From the NCBI RefSeq assembly GCF_018598185.1, contig NZ_JAHESC010000006.1, positions 124,001 to 188,000 on the forward strand: DNA of 64,000 nucleotides. The letters run 5' to 3'. Both the position numbers and the translations under genes were made by a program. The notes below the pieces were generated by a model that saw only the letters and a program-made list of their open reading frames with translations, made no database searches and was not told the DNA's origin. Origin of the DNA: Dawidia soli (lineage in GTDB: Bacteria > Bacteroidota > Bacteroidia > Cytophagales > Cyclobacteriaceae). This document shows positions 42,045 through 53,084 of the stretch, one piece after another; positions within the stretch are counted from its first letter, which is position 1, and every line of letters begins with the position of its first letter.

Positions 42045-43151
42045 ATGGCCGAAACAACATCAACAGTCATGGAAACGTCAACAGACCCCTGCACCCTCGG
42101 GAGCAACATCGCCATGGTAAGGCGGCTCCGCGGAGTATCGCAAGATGTGTTGGCTCAGGAAATCGATGTGACAAGGCAAACTCTCGCCAGCTACGAAAAA
42201 GACACTACAAGTCCAAGTACGGCCGTTGTGAGAAGAATAGCCAAAGCATTAGAATTTCCCTTTGAGCCCTTGTTCAATGAAATTAAGCCATTTGACCTCT
42301 TTAACTATGGCTTTAAAGTCATTGATTCCAGCTTTGAAAAGAGCGTTCAGTACAGACGAGAGGCTTCGTTGGACGATGAGATCTTAGATATGGTGAAGCA
42401 CGTAGCGTTCGACAAAATTCGGTACGTTCTCGAACTTGAAGATATTCTGGATAGTAAGATCGAGTTCGTCAACCCGGTTAAAAGCATGGGCGATATAGAC
42501 AGCAAGGACAAAGCCGAAGAAGCTGCGCTTGAAGTTCGTCGAAAATGGGGTATATATGAAAATCCCTTTGCCAATGTCGTCGGTGTGCTTGAAAATCGTG
42601 GCGTTAAGGTTGTCGAGTTCAGAGGACCTGCAGGATTCGAAGGATTGAGTGCTCGTTATGACGGGAACCCGATTGTGGTTCTGAATAGTGCCATAGAGGA
42701 AGTAACCAGGAAGCGTTTCACAGCTCTGCACGAGCTCGGTCACTTGATCTTGCAAATTCCCAAGCACGTGAAATATGAAGTGGTTGAGAGTATTTGTAAT
42801 GCCTTTGCGTCAATGCTGATTTTGCCCAAGGAGCTGCTGTGGCGTGAGCTCGGGCAGGCACGAAGTGGGATAAGCCTCCAGGAATTAAATCTAATTAAGC
42901 AAAAATATGGGATTTCGATCCGTGCAATTCTTGTAAGTGCTGCTTTCGCCAATATTATATCGTGGGAAAAGAAACGACTAATACTTGAAGAGCTGGATGG
43001 AAAGAGTATAGTTAATTTCAGTGGTGATGAGACGGCCTTAAGACACAAACAGTTGCTTTATAGGGCGGTCGCTGAAAACAAAATTGGGCAAGATAAATAT
43101 GAACAACTTGGAGGTAGTGTAGATATGTTTAACGAACTAATTGCATTGTAA
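42045..43151 (+). CDS. XRE HTH - ImmA/IrrE metallopeptidase fusion
   Basis: A 368-aa protein. The N-terminal XRE helix-turn-helix is at about 20-75 (NIAMVRRLRGVSQDVLAQEIDVTRQTLASYEKD). A C-terminal ImmA/IrrE (DUF955) zinc peptidase carries HELGH in FTALHELGHLILQIP, with the downstream helix VESICNAFASMLILPKELL supplying the third ligand region. Such proteins act as repressors that can cleave themselves or partners to lift repression. A PIN-like gene starts 5 nt after its stop, and the ubiquitin-like operon follows on the same strand. Confidence 0.92.
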   Translation: MAETTSTVMETSTDPCTLGSNIAMVRRLRGVSQDVLAQEIDVTRQTLASYEKDTTSPSTAVVRRIAKALEFPFEPLFNEIKPFDLFNYGFKVIDSSFEKSVQYRREASLDDEILDMVKHVAFDKIRYVLELEDILDSKIEFVNPVKSMGDIDSKDKAEEAALEVRRKWGIYENPFANVVGVLENRGVKVVEFRGPAGFEGLSARYDGNPIVVLNSAIEEVTRKRFTALHELGHLILQIPKHVKYEVVESICNAFASMLILPKELLWRELGQARSGISLQELNLIKQKYGISIRAILVSAAFANIISWEKKRLILEELDGKSIVNFSGDETALRHKQLLYRAVAENKIGQDKYEQLGGSVDMFNELIAL

Positions 43152-43155
43152 AAAA

Positions 43156-43617
43156 ATGAAAGCAGTGGCTAGACGAGCTGAGTCGCTTTTCTCGATTTTC
43201 CTGGGGGGCGGTGTAGAACACGAGTTCTTTGTACTGGAGACGGAATGGTTGAATCTGCCCGGTAGCATACGGAGTTTTCTTGAGCCCTATAAGTGGATGG
43301 GGTATATACAGATTATCGATGAAGAAGAAGTTCCTGGTACGATCATCTTCGAATACAAACGGAAATATTCACGAGGCTTGACCGCAGATGACGCTATTGT
43401 ATTATACTACTGTATAGTAAACGAAATGCGGCTCCTCAGCGCTGATCCTTTTCTGGCAGGTATTGCTAGTCAGATGAATGTGCAGGTTCTCCAGGATAGC
43501 GATCTGGAACGTCAAGGAGAACACGTCGTAGTTGGTAGACCCGAAGATTTTTGGTTGAACGAATTTGAGAATTTGCCACCCTGGCTAGACGATCTAGGAA
43601 GGGGTGATTTAACGTAA
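43156..43617 (+). CDS. PIN-like protein paired with the ImmA/IrrE gene
   Basis: A 153-aa protein from the ATG at 43156. The C-terminal half GLTADDAIVLYYCIVNEMRLLSADPFLAGIASQMNVQVLQD matches the third and fourth acidic motifs of PIN ribonucleases (DDAI and SAD). The first strand with the initial Asp is not seen: the N-terminus begins in the first helix (RRAESLFSIFLGGG). It may therefore be truncated, use a different acid, or be inactive. Position and spacing make it the partner (toxin or target) of the XRE-ImmA protein. Confidence 0.7.
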   Translation: MKAVARRAESLFSIFLGGGVEHEFFVLETEWLNLPGSIRSFLEPYKWMGYIQIIDEEEVPGTIIFEYKRKYSRGLTADDAIVLYYCIVNEMRLLSADPFLAGIASQMNVQVLQDSDLERQGEHVVVGRPEDFWLNEFENLPPWLDDLGRGDLT

Positions 43618-43784
43618 ACATTTAACATAAACATAAAAAAAACAGGAGACCGTTTGGCCCCCTGGTTTGACTCTAAGTAGATCACCCGGTCTGGTAAACC
43701 GAGAGTACTTGATAATCATTTGCAATTCAAAAGTACGCGATCTTCCCTTATTGTCCAAATCAGAGTGCGCCTAAGCCGCATTCG

Positions 43785-46826
<3,042 letters not shown>

Positions 46827-46881
46827 AAGGGGCCCGGTGTTGCCTATCTAACTTTCGGTGAGCGAAGGAAAGAGGTACTCC

Positions 46882-46932
46882 GATCGTACCGCCGGGCGTC
46901 TCCCCTGTGGGGAAATGTTGGGTGGTACGATC
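46882..46932. repeat. Nested inverted repeat between convergent genes
   Basis: GATCGTACC (46882-46890) pairs with GGTACGATC (46924-46932), and TCCCC/GGGGA pair within the loop. It lies between the JAB-E1 stop and the DnaC-like gene stop. It lacks a T-run, so a terminator is not certain; a cruciform or origin-type site is possible. Confidence 0.5.
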
Positions 46933-46961
46933 AGTTGGATGACGAGTCCCGTGCAATGCGG

Positions 46962-47741
46962 TTATTGTCTTAAGTCGTTATGCCTGTCGTCGAACGAGAT
47001 GAGGTTAAACATTTCGCGCATGCGGCTACGAACGCGTGGGCCGTACATAGCATCGATTTCGCTGGCTGTAAGATTGGTAGTGAAGTGGGTGAGCATGCTG
47101 AAGGCTTTGTAGAAGTCATAGCGGGAAAGGACTATTTCGGCCATGACATTGCATTCGTTGCCATAGTACTTCAAGGCTTGCTCGGCACCCAGGTCGTCGA
47201 AGCAGTATGTACGTGGGCCATGAGCATGGAATGACAGACGGCTGTAGCGGTGGATGACTTCGTAGCCGTCCTGGATGAACTCGAAGGTAATGTCGCGCGT
47301 GGGCTTGATGGTGAAGTTTTGGTCGGGGCCGGGTATAAGGCGCATTAGGCTCATGAGGGTGGTTTTGCCGCAGCCTATTGGGCCGGTAAGGAAAATGCCT
47401 TTGTGAAGATCAATGCCCAACTGAGAGGCTTTGTTGGCGTCTGCCAGGAAGTATACCAAGAGGCGGCGCATGAGGTTGTGATCTGTCTGGCGGATGGCGA
47501 AACTTGGGCCGAACTGTTTGCGGCCATGGGCCTCCAGGTTGTGAATAAGCCATTGGAAGCTGTAGCCGCCGATTGTTTCGAGCAATGCGTCGGCGCCGGC
47601 GGGAGGTGTAGCCAGCCCGACAGCGGTTCCCCCGGAAGGGGGAACGCTGGACGGAGTAAGTGGATCAGAAGGGCTCCCCGTAATTTTTTGGGCCGTTGTT
47701 GAGGGGACCTGGTTTCGGTTGTTGGGTGCTTCGGTTTTCAT
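46962..47741 (-). CDS. DnaC/IstB-like P-loop ATPase
   Basis: About 259 aa from the ATG at 47741; an ATG at 47786 adds 15 residues. Walker A is LTGPIGCGKTTLM and Walker B is TYCFDDLGAE; sensor-like residues follow in MLTHFTTNLTASEI and RVRSRMREMFNLI. The architecture matches helicase-loader ATPases of mobile elements. The N-terminal 75 nt overlap the end of the upstream gene in a different frame. Together with the HTH genes upstream it forms a replication or maintenance module. Confidence 0.85.
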   Translation of the reverse strand: MKTEAPNNRNQVPSTTAQKITGSPSDPLTPSSVPPSGGTAVGLATPPAGADALLETIGGYSFQWLIHNLEAHGRKQFGPSFAIRQTDHNLMRRLLVYFLADANKASQLGIDLHKGIFLTGPIGCGKTTLMSLMRLIPGPDQNFTIKPTRDITFEFIQDGYEVIHRYSRLSFHAHGPRTYCFDDLGAEQALKYYGNECNVMAEIVLSRYDFYKAFSMLTHFTTNLTASEIDAMYGPRVRSRMREMFNLISFDDRHNDLRQ

Positions 47742-48591
47742 GGGTGAATTTGATAGCGTTTTTGATCCAGTTGCGGGCTTGGGCACGCCAGTCCTGTATG
47801 GGCGTGCGGCCGCCCATTAGCCAGCCGTTGGCCTGGTAGTGGTTGCAGAACTTTTCGGCTTCGTCGGTCGTGGACTGCTGGGCGAGGAAGTATTCCTGGG
47901 CTTCCTGGACTGAGGCCGGGATGTCGTGGCCGCGGCCGGCCCCCCGCCCCCCGGAAGTTTCTTTTTTCCGAAAATGATTACCGGTACCAGTTGCTTGCGC
48001 GTACGGGTCCGCCCCCCGATCGTTAACAAAATTTGAATTTTCATTGCTTGTGCCATAAGAGTTTATACTGTTTAACTTGTTTGTAGTGTTTGTATTTGTT
48101 TTATATAACGTCTCTCGACCATTATCGCCACCATTACGGTCACCTATACTGCTACCATTATGGTCACCTCTATCGCTAGCTGTACGGCCACCATTACGGT
48201 CACCTATATCGGTACCATTATGGTCACCATTATCGCCACCTGTATCGCCAGGTATATCACCACCATTATCGCTACCTATACTGGCACCATTATCGTCACC
48301 ATCACGAAATACGTGAAGGTAGACGCGGCTGCCTTGGCGCGGATCGTAGGACGGTTCGTACCGGATGTAGGCCCACTCGGCAAGCTCCTTCATGGTCTTG
48401 ATGTAGAAGTTTACTGTGCCGATTCTTGCCTGTGCCATGATGTTCTCCCGATTGAGGGTGATGGGGTTGCGGAAGAATTTGTAGTTCCATTCCTGGAACA
48501 ACGTCATGTACAGGGCGAAGTGCTGGGTCTTGGTCCGGTCGTCCTCGCGCATGACCTGCATCCAATCTCTGATGAGATAGATGTAGTTCAT
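47665..48591 (-). CDS. Primosome/replication-initiator-like protein with Asp-Gly-Asn repeats
   Basis: A 308-aa protein. The N-terminal 100 aa are wHTH-like (YIYLIRDWMQVMREDDRTKTQHFALYMTLFQEWN, then FRNPITLNRENIMAQARIG). They are followed by a low-complexity D/G/N-rich section (about 97-165) with repeats of GDHNG, GDRNGG and SDNGGD type. The C-terminal helical part (ASVQEAQEYFLAQQSTTDEAEKFCNHYQANGW) resembles the tail of phage replication proteins. Genes of this type usually precede a DnaC-like ATPase, as here. Start ATG overlaps the HTH gene by 4 nt. Confidence 0.8.
   Translation of the reverse strand: MNYIYLIRDWMQVMREDDRTKTQHFALYMTLFQEWNYKFFRNPITLNRENIMAQARIGTVNFYIKTMKELAEWAYIRYEPSYDPRQGSRVYLHVFRDGDDNGASIGSDNGGDIPGDTGGDNGDHNGTDIGDRNGGRTASDRGDHNGSSIGDRNGGDNGRETLYKTNTNTTNKLNSINSYGTSNENSNFVNDRGADPYAQATGTGNHFRKKETSGGRGAGRGHDIPASVQEAQEYFLAQQSTTDEAEKFCNHYQANGWLMGGRTPIQDWRAQARNWIKNAIKFTHENRSTQQPKPGPLNNGPKNYGEPF
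48118..48308. repeat. Coding tandem repeat (6-bp-based, ~18-bp units)
   Basis: Repeats of ACCATTA(T/C)(G/C)G(C/T)CACC-like units fall within the preceding gene, coding for the GD(x)NG repeats. They keep the frame, so length can vary without disrupting the gene. Confidence 0.75.
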
Positions 48592-48923
48592 GCCTTTCTG
48601 TGAGGTTTTATCGGTGCCTCATCATCAAATTGGGCTGCGAATTCGTCTCGTGTGGGGGCTTTGTTTTCTTCGAGCATTTTGGCGATGTCGGCATAGGCAT
48701 AGTAGTAGATGCTGCCGATTTTGGTGAACGAAAGTTTGCCGCGCTCGCGGAGCTGTTGCAGGGTGTTGGGGGAGATCATGAGGATGCGCCGGACGTCGCG
48801 GGATTTTAACCATTCGCGAGAAGGGGTGTTTTTGCGTTCGGTGATGAGGTTGACCAGGTCGTGGAGAAGGCTCTTTTTGAAGACTTCGAGATCTTCGATT
48901 GTAACAATGTTTGCTGTTGCCAT
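48588..48923 (-). CDS. Helix-turn-helix (excisionase/HTH_17-type) protein
   Basis: A 111-aa DNA-binding protein with the motif LKSRDVRRILMISPNTLQQLRERGKLSFTKIGSIYYYAYADIAKMLEE, the MerR-like HTH_17 fold of element-encoded excisionases and control proteins. An N-terminal helix (VTIEDLEVFKKSLLHDLVNLI) precedes it. It overlaps the replication-initiator-like gene (ATGA). It probably regulates excision or replication of the island. Confidence 0.9.
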   Translation of the reverse strand: MATANIVTIEDLEVFKKSLLHDLVNLITERKNTPSREWLKSRDVRRILMISPNTLQQLRERGKLSFTKIGSIYYYAYADIAKMLEENKAPTRDEFAAQFDDEAPIKPHRKA

Positions 48924-49106
48924 ATGTAACTTTTATAGTTTGATAAGGACAAATGAAAGAGATATAGCAATGCAAGTCCATACACACAAAGTGTGTAAAG
49001 AGTGTGTAAAATGTCAAAATCGAGTATAACGGATCAAAGTGAATCATGGTGATATATGGTTTCAATCTCTTTGCGTGAAAATGAATGGAAAATTTTTTAA
49101 GATTTT

Positions 49107-50330
49107 TTACCTAATGCTGGTGTTTGCTGTGTCTTTACGGACGAGCTGGAGCATTTTGTCTAAAATTGACTCGATGGTTTTCTTGGTCCGGATGTCAACA
49201 CGGTAGAGCTGCTGGCGGTAACTGTCGCCCTGGTCGCTGGCGGTGTCCGTCTGGAAGACGGTGGCCAGGATGCCGCCAAGCTCTTTTTTATTTTTGTTCT
49301 TCACGATGTCTGCGCGGATCATGATGCTGAACAGGTAGCTGAGTTGACCGCCTGTGAGGGAAATAATGATCTTGGCAATGACGCTGGCCCAGCCAGGTGA
49401 TGGTGGTATGTCATAGGCGTGTTGGGTGGCTTCGTTGTAGGAGAGTTCAGCATCGATCCAGGTGCAGAGTGTGTCCTGCAGGGGAGGTGATAATGGATCG
49501 AGTGCCAGGTCCACGGCTGGCTGCATTTGAAGTAAAAGCTTTCGGAAGCGGTACAACATGAGTGGACCGCCGTCGGCAAACTGTTGCGAGTTATGGGGCC
49601 CGTGTTTCATGTAGGCGGTACAGTAGGCGACAAAGTCTGGAGAATTGAAATTAATCTCGCACAGTACTTGTACCAACTGGCGGTTGGGATTGTCTACCCG
49701 CGAAGTGGCCAGGCTCATGAGCCGCGCCTTTAGCTGGCATAGATAGGCGACCGCGCGATGTGTGACGCGATTAGGCGTCTTGTTGCCAGCGAATTGTGAA
49801 AGCGGAAGCATGGCGATGGCGATCAGGTCGAGGGTTACACCACGATGTAGCAAGGCTGTGCGGAGAGTGGGCAGGTCGGGGCATACGTGATGGCGTACGA
49901 TGCGCTGGTAGGGAATCGGGATCCATACATCCTGGTCGAAGTATTGGGGGAAGTGTGTACGTATGAAGTCGAGAAGATCTTCGATAGCATGATAGAGGAT
50001 TTGACAGAACGTCTGTGGATCGTCCTGGAGCTGTATGTCGACGAGCTGCGCGGGTGTGGTATATCTGAGCAGGTGGCCGGCCAGGGTGTACAACGTTCGT
50101 TGATGGTATTGGATGTGGAGCGGGAGTTTGGTCGAGTCGAAGACAAGGTAGCTGAGTGAAAGGCGGTCTTTAACGTCCTGAACCTCCTCGGCGATGGCCA
50201 TGGAGAAATCAGGCAGAAACTCAGGCTCCAGTTCAGGGGTTTGTTTGAAGAAATCGGCGAGGTCTTTCAGGATTATATTTTCAAATCGCTGCAGCTCGTT
50301 TTGGAATGTTTGTTTGATGATCGTTTTCAT
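49107..50330 (-). CDS. Large hypothetical protein of the island
   Basis: A 407-aa, mostly helical protein without signal peptide or membrane segment. A near-hydrophobic strip (GWASVIAKIIISLTGGQLSYLFSIMI) and the tail KNKNKKELGGILATVFQTDTASDQGDSYRQQLYRVDIRTKKTIESILDKML are seen. The tail resembles the short RteC/helper-like C-termini of Bacteroidota element proteins, but I cannot assign a family with confidence. It stands alone, 183 bp from the HTH gene, with its own AT-rich upstream region. Confidence 0.75.
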   Translation of the reverse strand: MKTIIKQTFQNELQRFENIILKDLADFFKQTPELEPEFLPDFSMAIAEEVQDVKDRLSLSYLVFDSTKLPLHIQYHQRTLYTLAGHLLRYTTPAQLVDIQLQDDPQTFCQILYHAIEDLLDFIRTHFPQYFDQDVWIPIPYQRIVRHHVCPDLPTLRTALLHRGVTLDLIAIAMLPLSQFAGNKTPNRVTHRAVAYLCQLKARLMSLATSRVDNPNRQLVQVLCEINFNSPDFVAYCTAYMKHGPHNSQQFADGGPLMLYRFRKLLLQMQPAVDLALDPLSPPLQDTLCTWIDAELSYNEATQHAYDIPPSPGWASVIAKIIISLTGGQLSYLFSIMIRADIVKNKNKKELGGILATVFQTDTASDQGDSYRQQLYRVDIRTKKTIESILDKMLQLVRKDTANTSIR

Positions 50331-50425
50331 TAGCGGTATCGGGGGAGTTAAAAAAAAGTCATGGCAAGCCCTGGCCAGCGGCGTATAGCCACTGGCAGGG
50401 TTATGAATAAAAAAGTGTTGTGGCT

Positions 50426-50812
50426 TTACGGCTTGTCCGTCAGCCAGGCAAAGGCATCGTCGTAGGATTTAAATGTTGTGACGACGTCGCCGGTTGGTAA
50501 CGCTCTTTTCGCGGAGGTCTCGGCGAATACATTGGGCGATAGTACCCACGCAAAATGCGTCATGCCGGCGTTGACCATGGCGGGGAACCATTCGTCGGCG
50601 GTCCAACGGGCGGCTAGATGCCAGGGGCCAACGACTTGGGTATTGTCGTTCAAGATCTTTCGGAAGGCATGGCGTACCTGGAGGTCGAGTATAACGGCGC
50701 CGGATTGCTTTATGCCTTCCGTTGTTTGTGGGCCGATCCAGTTACAGTAAAGAATGTTGGGTTTGAGTAAGTGGGTAACTTCAAGGTTACTCTCATGGTG
50801 CAACGATTTCAT
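50426..50812 (-). CDS. STAS/SpoIIAA-like protein
   Basis: A 128-aa protein with the alternating strands and helices of STAS-like folds (LLKPNILYCNWIGPQTTEGIKQSGAVILDLQVRH, then WFPAMVNAGMTHFAWVLSPNVFAETSAKRALP, then VVTTFKSYDDAFAWLTDK). Similar small proteins are common in Bacteroidota with unknown roles. No signal peptide. Assignment is by pattern only. Confidence 0.65.
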   Translation of the reverse strand: MKSLHHESNLEVTHLLKPNILYCNWIGPQTTEGIKQSGAVILDLQVRHAFRKILNDNTQVVGPWHLAARWTADEWFPAMVNAGMTHFAWVLSPNVFAETSAKRALPTGDVVTTFKSYDDAFAWLTDKP

Positions 50813-51015
50813 GGTCTCAGGGGTGATTGGTATAATACATTGTACAAAACGGAAAGTTTCCCCAAATGTTATACCAGAATGGGAAATGTATACTTAGGAA
50901 TCCTGGTTTGGGGCGGGCGGGCGGGATTTATCGCTTCCCCAAAAAGTATACTTTATAGGGAAGTGGAAAGTATAAATGATGACTGGTTTTCGTGGGCGGG
51001 CACGATGTTAGAGAA
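50813..51015. promoter_or_regulatory. Intergenic region with GTATAC palindromes
   Basis: AAGTATACTT near 50945 is a perfect 10-bp palindrome. Related GTATAC or GTATA boxes occur near 50887 and 50964, and a run GGAAAGTTTCCCC lies near 50850. The region precedes the STAS-like gene and follows the XRE gene. The boxes could be operators of the XRE protein. The open frame crossing it on the plus strand is not supported. Confidence 0.35.
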
Positions 51016-51038
51016 TAAAAAAGCCACCTTTCGGTGGC
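51016..51038 (-). terminator. Rho-independent terminator of the XRE gene
   Basis: GCCACC / GGTGGC stem with a four-base loop followed on the minus strand by TTTTTT. It begins 8 nt after the stop codon. Confidence 0.85.
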
Positions 51039-51045
51039 GGATGGG

Positions 51046-51489
51046 CTATTTTGATTTTTCTGCGAGAAGCCTTTCGAGTAAGGCATTCTTTTCACGCTCT
51101 GACTGGAGCAAGGCGTCGTAGAGCTTTTCCATTTTTTCGACCAGCTGGTCGTACTTGTCGAGTGGATTAAAAGTAGGTGTGTAGTAGACGGCACCATGGG
51201 CATGACTAACTGCATTATCATGGTTATGCTGAATATTATACACTGCCTTCTCTTCGTCGAAATTTAGGAGCACTTCAGACGGAATGCCTAATGCCTTGGC
51301 TACGGCATCGATTAACTCAGGTTCAATGGTTTCCTGATTCTCCAGATAGGATACGCGGCGTATTGTCCAATCGTCTCCCAACTTTTCGCCAAAAGCCTCT
51401 TGTTTAAGTCCCAACATTTGGCGGAAGCGCTTCACATTATGACCGTGGTGAGCCTTTGCTTTATTAGATGTTTCTATCGATTCTGACAT
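51046..51489 (-). CDS. XRE-family regulator with coiled-coil tail
   Basis: A 147-aa protein. An XRE helix-turn-helix occupies about 17-70 (NVKRFRQMLGLKQEAFGEKLGDDWTIRRVSYLENQ); the C-terminal coiled coil is KYDQLVEKMEKLYDALLQSEREKNALLERLL. Divergent from the hypothetical-SymE operon across a 270-bp region containing two copies of TGTTAAAAATTCACA, likely its own operators. It may act as the island's lysogeny-like switch. Confidence 0.88.
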   Translation of the reverse strand: MSESIETSNKAKAHHGHNVKRFRQMLGLKQEAFGEKLGDDWTIRRVSYLENQETIEPELIDAVAKALGIPSEVLLNFDEEKAVYNIQHNHDNAVSHAHGAVYYTPTFNPLDKYDQLVEKMEKLYDALLQSEREKNALLERLLAEKSK

Positions 51490-51567
51490 AATACAAATAT
51501 AGCATTTTCAGGTTTTTAATAAGCAAGTTTTATCAAATGAATTTTTGGGAATAGTATATACCTGTCA

Positions 51568-51696
51568 GTGTTAAAAATTCACACAACAATGTTAAAAGTG
51601 AACGTTACCGGGAAAAAATTTACACTAGCCACTCCGTAAATTAATATCATCAAACAAGGAAGTGCGCACTTAACCCTTGAATGTTAAAAATTCACA
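51568..51696. promoter_or_regulatory. Repeated TGTTAAAAATTCACA boxes in a divergent promoter
   Basis: TGTTAAAAATTCACA occurs at 51569-51583 and 51682-51696, and a related ATGTTAAAAGTGAAC at 51590. The boxes lie between the XRE gene and the divergent gene at 51761 and are good candidates for XRE-protein operators. Confidence 0.6.
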
Positions 51697-51760
51697 ATGA
51701 GACGCTGCCGCAAGGGATGAAATATACCAACCGGCGGCAACTGTTGGGAGTCAAAACAAG

Positions 51761-52231
51761 ATGGCAAAAAGTAAAAATTGTGTAACAGTAACCTTTAACA
51801 ACATGAAAGTGAACAGATCGGAATATGGGACGATTAGACTACCGGTTGACATCATAGCAACCATTAGTACCATTCTGAATGACGTGCTCCAAACGCAACA
51901 GGATATAATGCTGAAAAGAAGTATAGAACGCGACCCAAATATGAGGCTGTGCGGATTGGAGCCCGGGGAATACGACCTGGTAACGGTAAGGGCATACTTG
52001 ACCCTCGTAGATTTATGTGCTATGGGTTGTGGGCAAACGCTGGAAGAGCTGACCCGAGCAGCATTTAAGGTGTATATGGAACTGCGTAAAGAAGAGTATA
52101 TCATTCGGAATTTTCCGGATCCACCATTGGCAGCCAATGTTAGTGATAGGCCACGGCCGGACATCGATGTCTATGCGCTAAGCAGACGGGAATTTCGTAG
52201 AGACCAAAAGAAAAAGCAGAAGGCTGCATAG
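51761..52231 (+). CDS. Hypothetical protein upstream of SymE-like gene
   Basis: A 156-aa protein. The N-terminal part is KNCVTVTFNNMKVNRSEYGTIRLPVDIIATI. A helical part with YDLVTVRAYLTLVDLCAMGCGQTLEELTRAAFKVYMELRKEE follows, then a basic tail (RREFRRDQKKKQKAA). No signal peptide. Not assigned to a family. First gene of the three-gene operon ending with SymE. The ATG lies 65 nt after an operator-like box. Confidence 0.7.
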   Translation: MAKSKNCVTVTFNNMKVNRSEYGTIRLPVDIIATISTILNDVLQTQQDIMLKRSIERDPNMRLCGLEPGEYDLVTVRAYLTLVDLCAMGCGQTLEELTRAAFKVYMELRKEEYIIRNFPDPPLAANVSDRPRPDIDVYALSRREFRRDQKKKQKAA

Positions 52232-52255
52232 CTAAACACCCAATCGTAAAGAACC

Positions 52256-52702
52256 ATGAAAAATAAAAACTTGAATGAGTCTGTAGGTGAGGCCGGAAAA
52301 GGCCCCGTAGACGTTCTTGGTGAGGTTTTGAGAGCGTATAAAAGGAATGCCATCGTTCAATCGCATCGGCCTGATGAATTAAAAGGCAGGCACGCGCAAC
52401 GGGAGCACAACGCGGAGGTGAAGCGACTGGATTATCAGCTGGGCTATGCGCTGCATAGCAGTTTGGAAGCATTGCAAATACCGGCTGACAGCTGGCAGTG
52501 GTATCTGGACTTATTGCAGCAGTATTCTGGACGGGTTTGTGCAGACCTCAGTAACCATCGGGAGGTAGCAAGTGAGGTATATGAGGCGATTAAGAACCAC
52601 CGGAAGAAGCGGCCATCGACTGGTAGTTTGGTTGTGGCAGGATTAGTAAATATCGACGAGGAGAATAGCGAGTGGCAGGACAACTTTGAAAACTATGCTT
52701 AG
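52256..52702 (+). CDS. Hypothetical helical protein upstream of SymE-like gene
   Basis: A 148-aa protein, hydrophilic and helical (VDVLGEVLRAYKRNAIVQSHRPDELKGRHAQREHNAEVKRLDYQLG, later RVCADLSNHREVASEVYEAIKNHRKKRP). The acidic end NIDEENSEWQDNFENYA overlaps the SymE-like start by 17 nt, so they are translationally coupled. It could be the antitoxin-side partner of the SymE-like protein, by position only. Confidence 0.7.
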   Translation: MKNKNLNESVGEAGKGPVDVLGEVLRAYKRNAIVQSHRPDELKGRHAQREHNAEVKRLDYQLGYALHSSLEALQIPADSWQWYLDLLQQYSGRVCADLSNHREVASEVYEAIKNHRKKRPSTGSLVVAGLVNIDEENSEWQDNFENYA

Positions 52703-52973
52703 TGAAACGGATAATTTAAGAACGACGGAAATGGTTGTAAGCAATGGTGTAAACAGTTTTAAGCAGCGGAAGGCAACGGTGCAGGAAAGATACCGGCAAC
52801 GTAAGTATCTGCTGAAAGGAGGGATCATGGTGCCAGAGCTGTGCGTACGTGGTTTGTGGCTCGGCCGATTAGGCTTTGAAGCCGGAGCGCGGGTGATTGT
52901 GGATTATGTGGATGACAAGCTGGTGATTTCGCTTGCGCCACAGGAAACGGAGAGCGTTGAGAAAGCGGGGTAA
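52686..52973 (+). CDS. SymE-like type I toxin family protein
   Basis: A 95-aa protein; a second ATG at 52695 is possible. The core YLLKGGIMVPELCVRGLWLGRLGFEAGARVIVDYVDDKLVISLAP matches the SymE family (xPxLxLKGxWLxxxGFxxGxxVxVxVxxGxLVI), an AbrB-derived fold linked to RNA-cleaving or nucleoid-condensing toxins in E. coli. No antisense RNA promoter was identified. A terminator follows at once. Confidence 0.85.
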   Translation: MKTMLSETDNLRTTEMVVSNGVNSFKQRKATVQERYRQRKYLLKGGIMVPELCVRGLWLGRLGFEAGARVIVDYVDDKLVISLAPQETESVEKAG

Positions 52974-52978
52974 CCCGC

Positions 52979-53027
52979 ATGCCATCGGGGCGGCTTTTGG
53001 TTGTTTGGCCGCCCTTGATGGTTTTTA
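52979..53027 (+). terminator. Rho-independent terminator
   Basis: CCATC-GGGCGGC pairs with GCCGCCC-GATGG (small bulge), followed by TTTTTA. It directly follows the SymE-like gene. Confidence 0.75.
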
Positions 53028-53084
53028 TGCGTGTTTGGGAATGGTTCCCTGTCCTTTTATATTGCGAATAATAGAATTATAGCT

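Noticed and set aside
43618-43784. Terminator between the PIN-like and Ubl genes
   Set aside because: The candidate stem (AACAGGAG with CCCCCTGGTT) is imperfect and lacks a U-run, so operon separation is left open.
50771-51121. Plus-strand frame of 116 aa
   Set aside because: It spans an operator-like intergenic region, a clear minus-strand terminator and the start of the STAS-like gene in antisense.
52686-52973. Antisense RNA (SymR-like) opposite the SymE-like gene
   Set aside because: No convincing minus-strand promoter or terminator was seen over the gene start.
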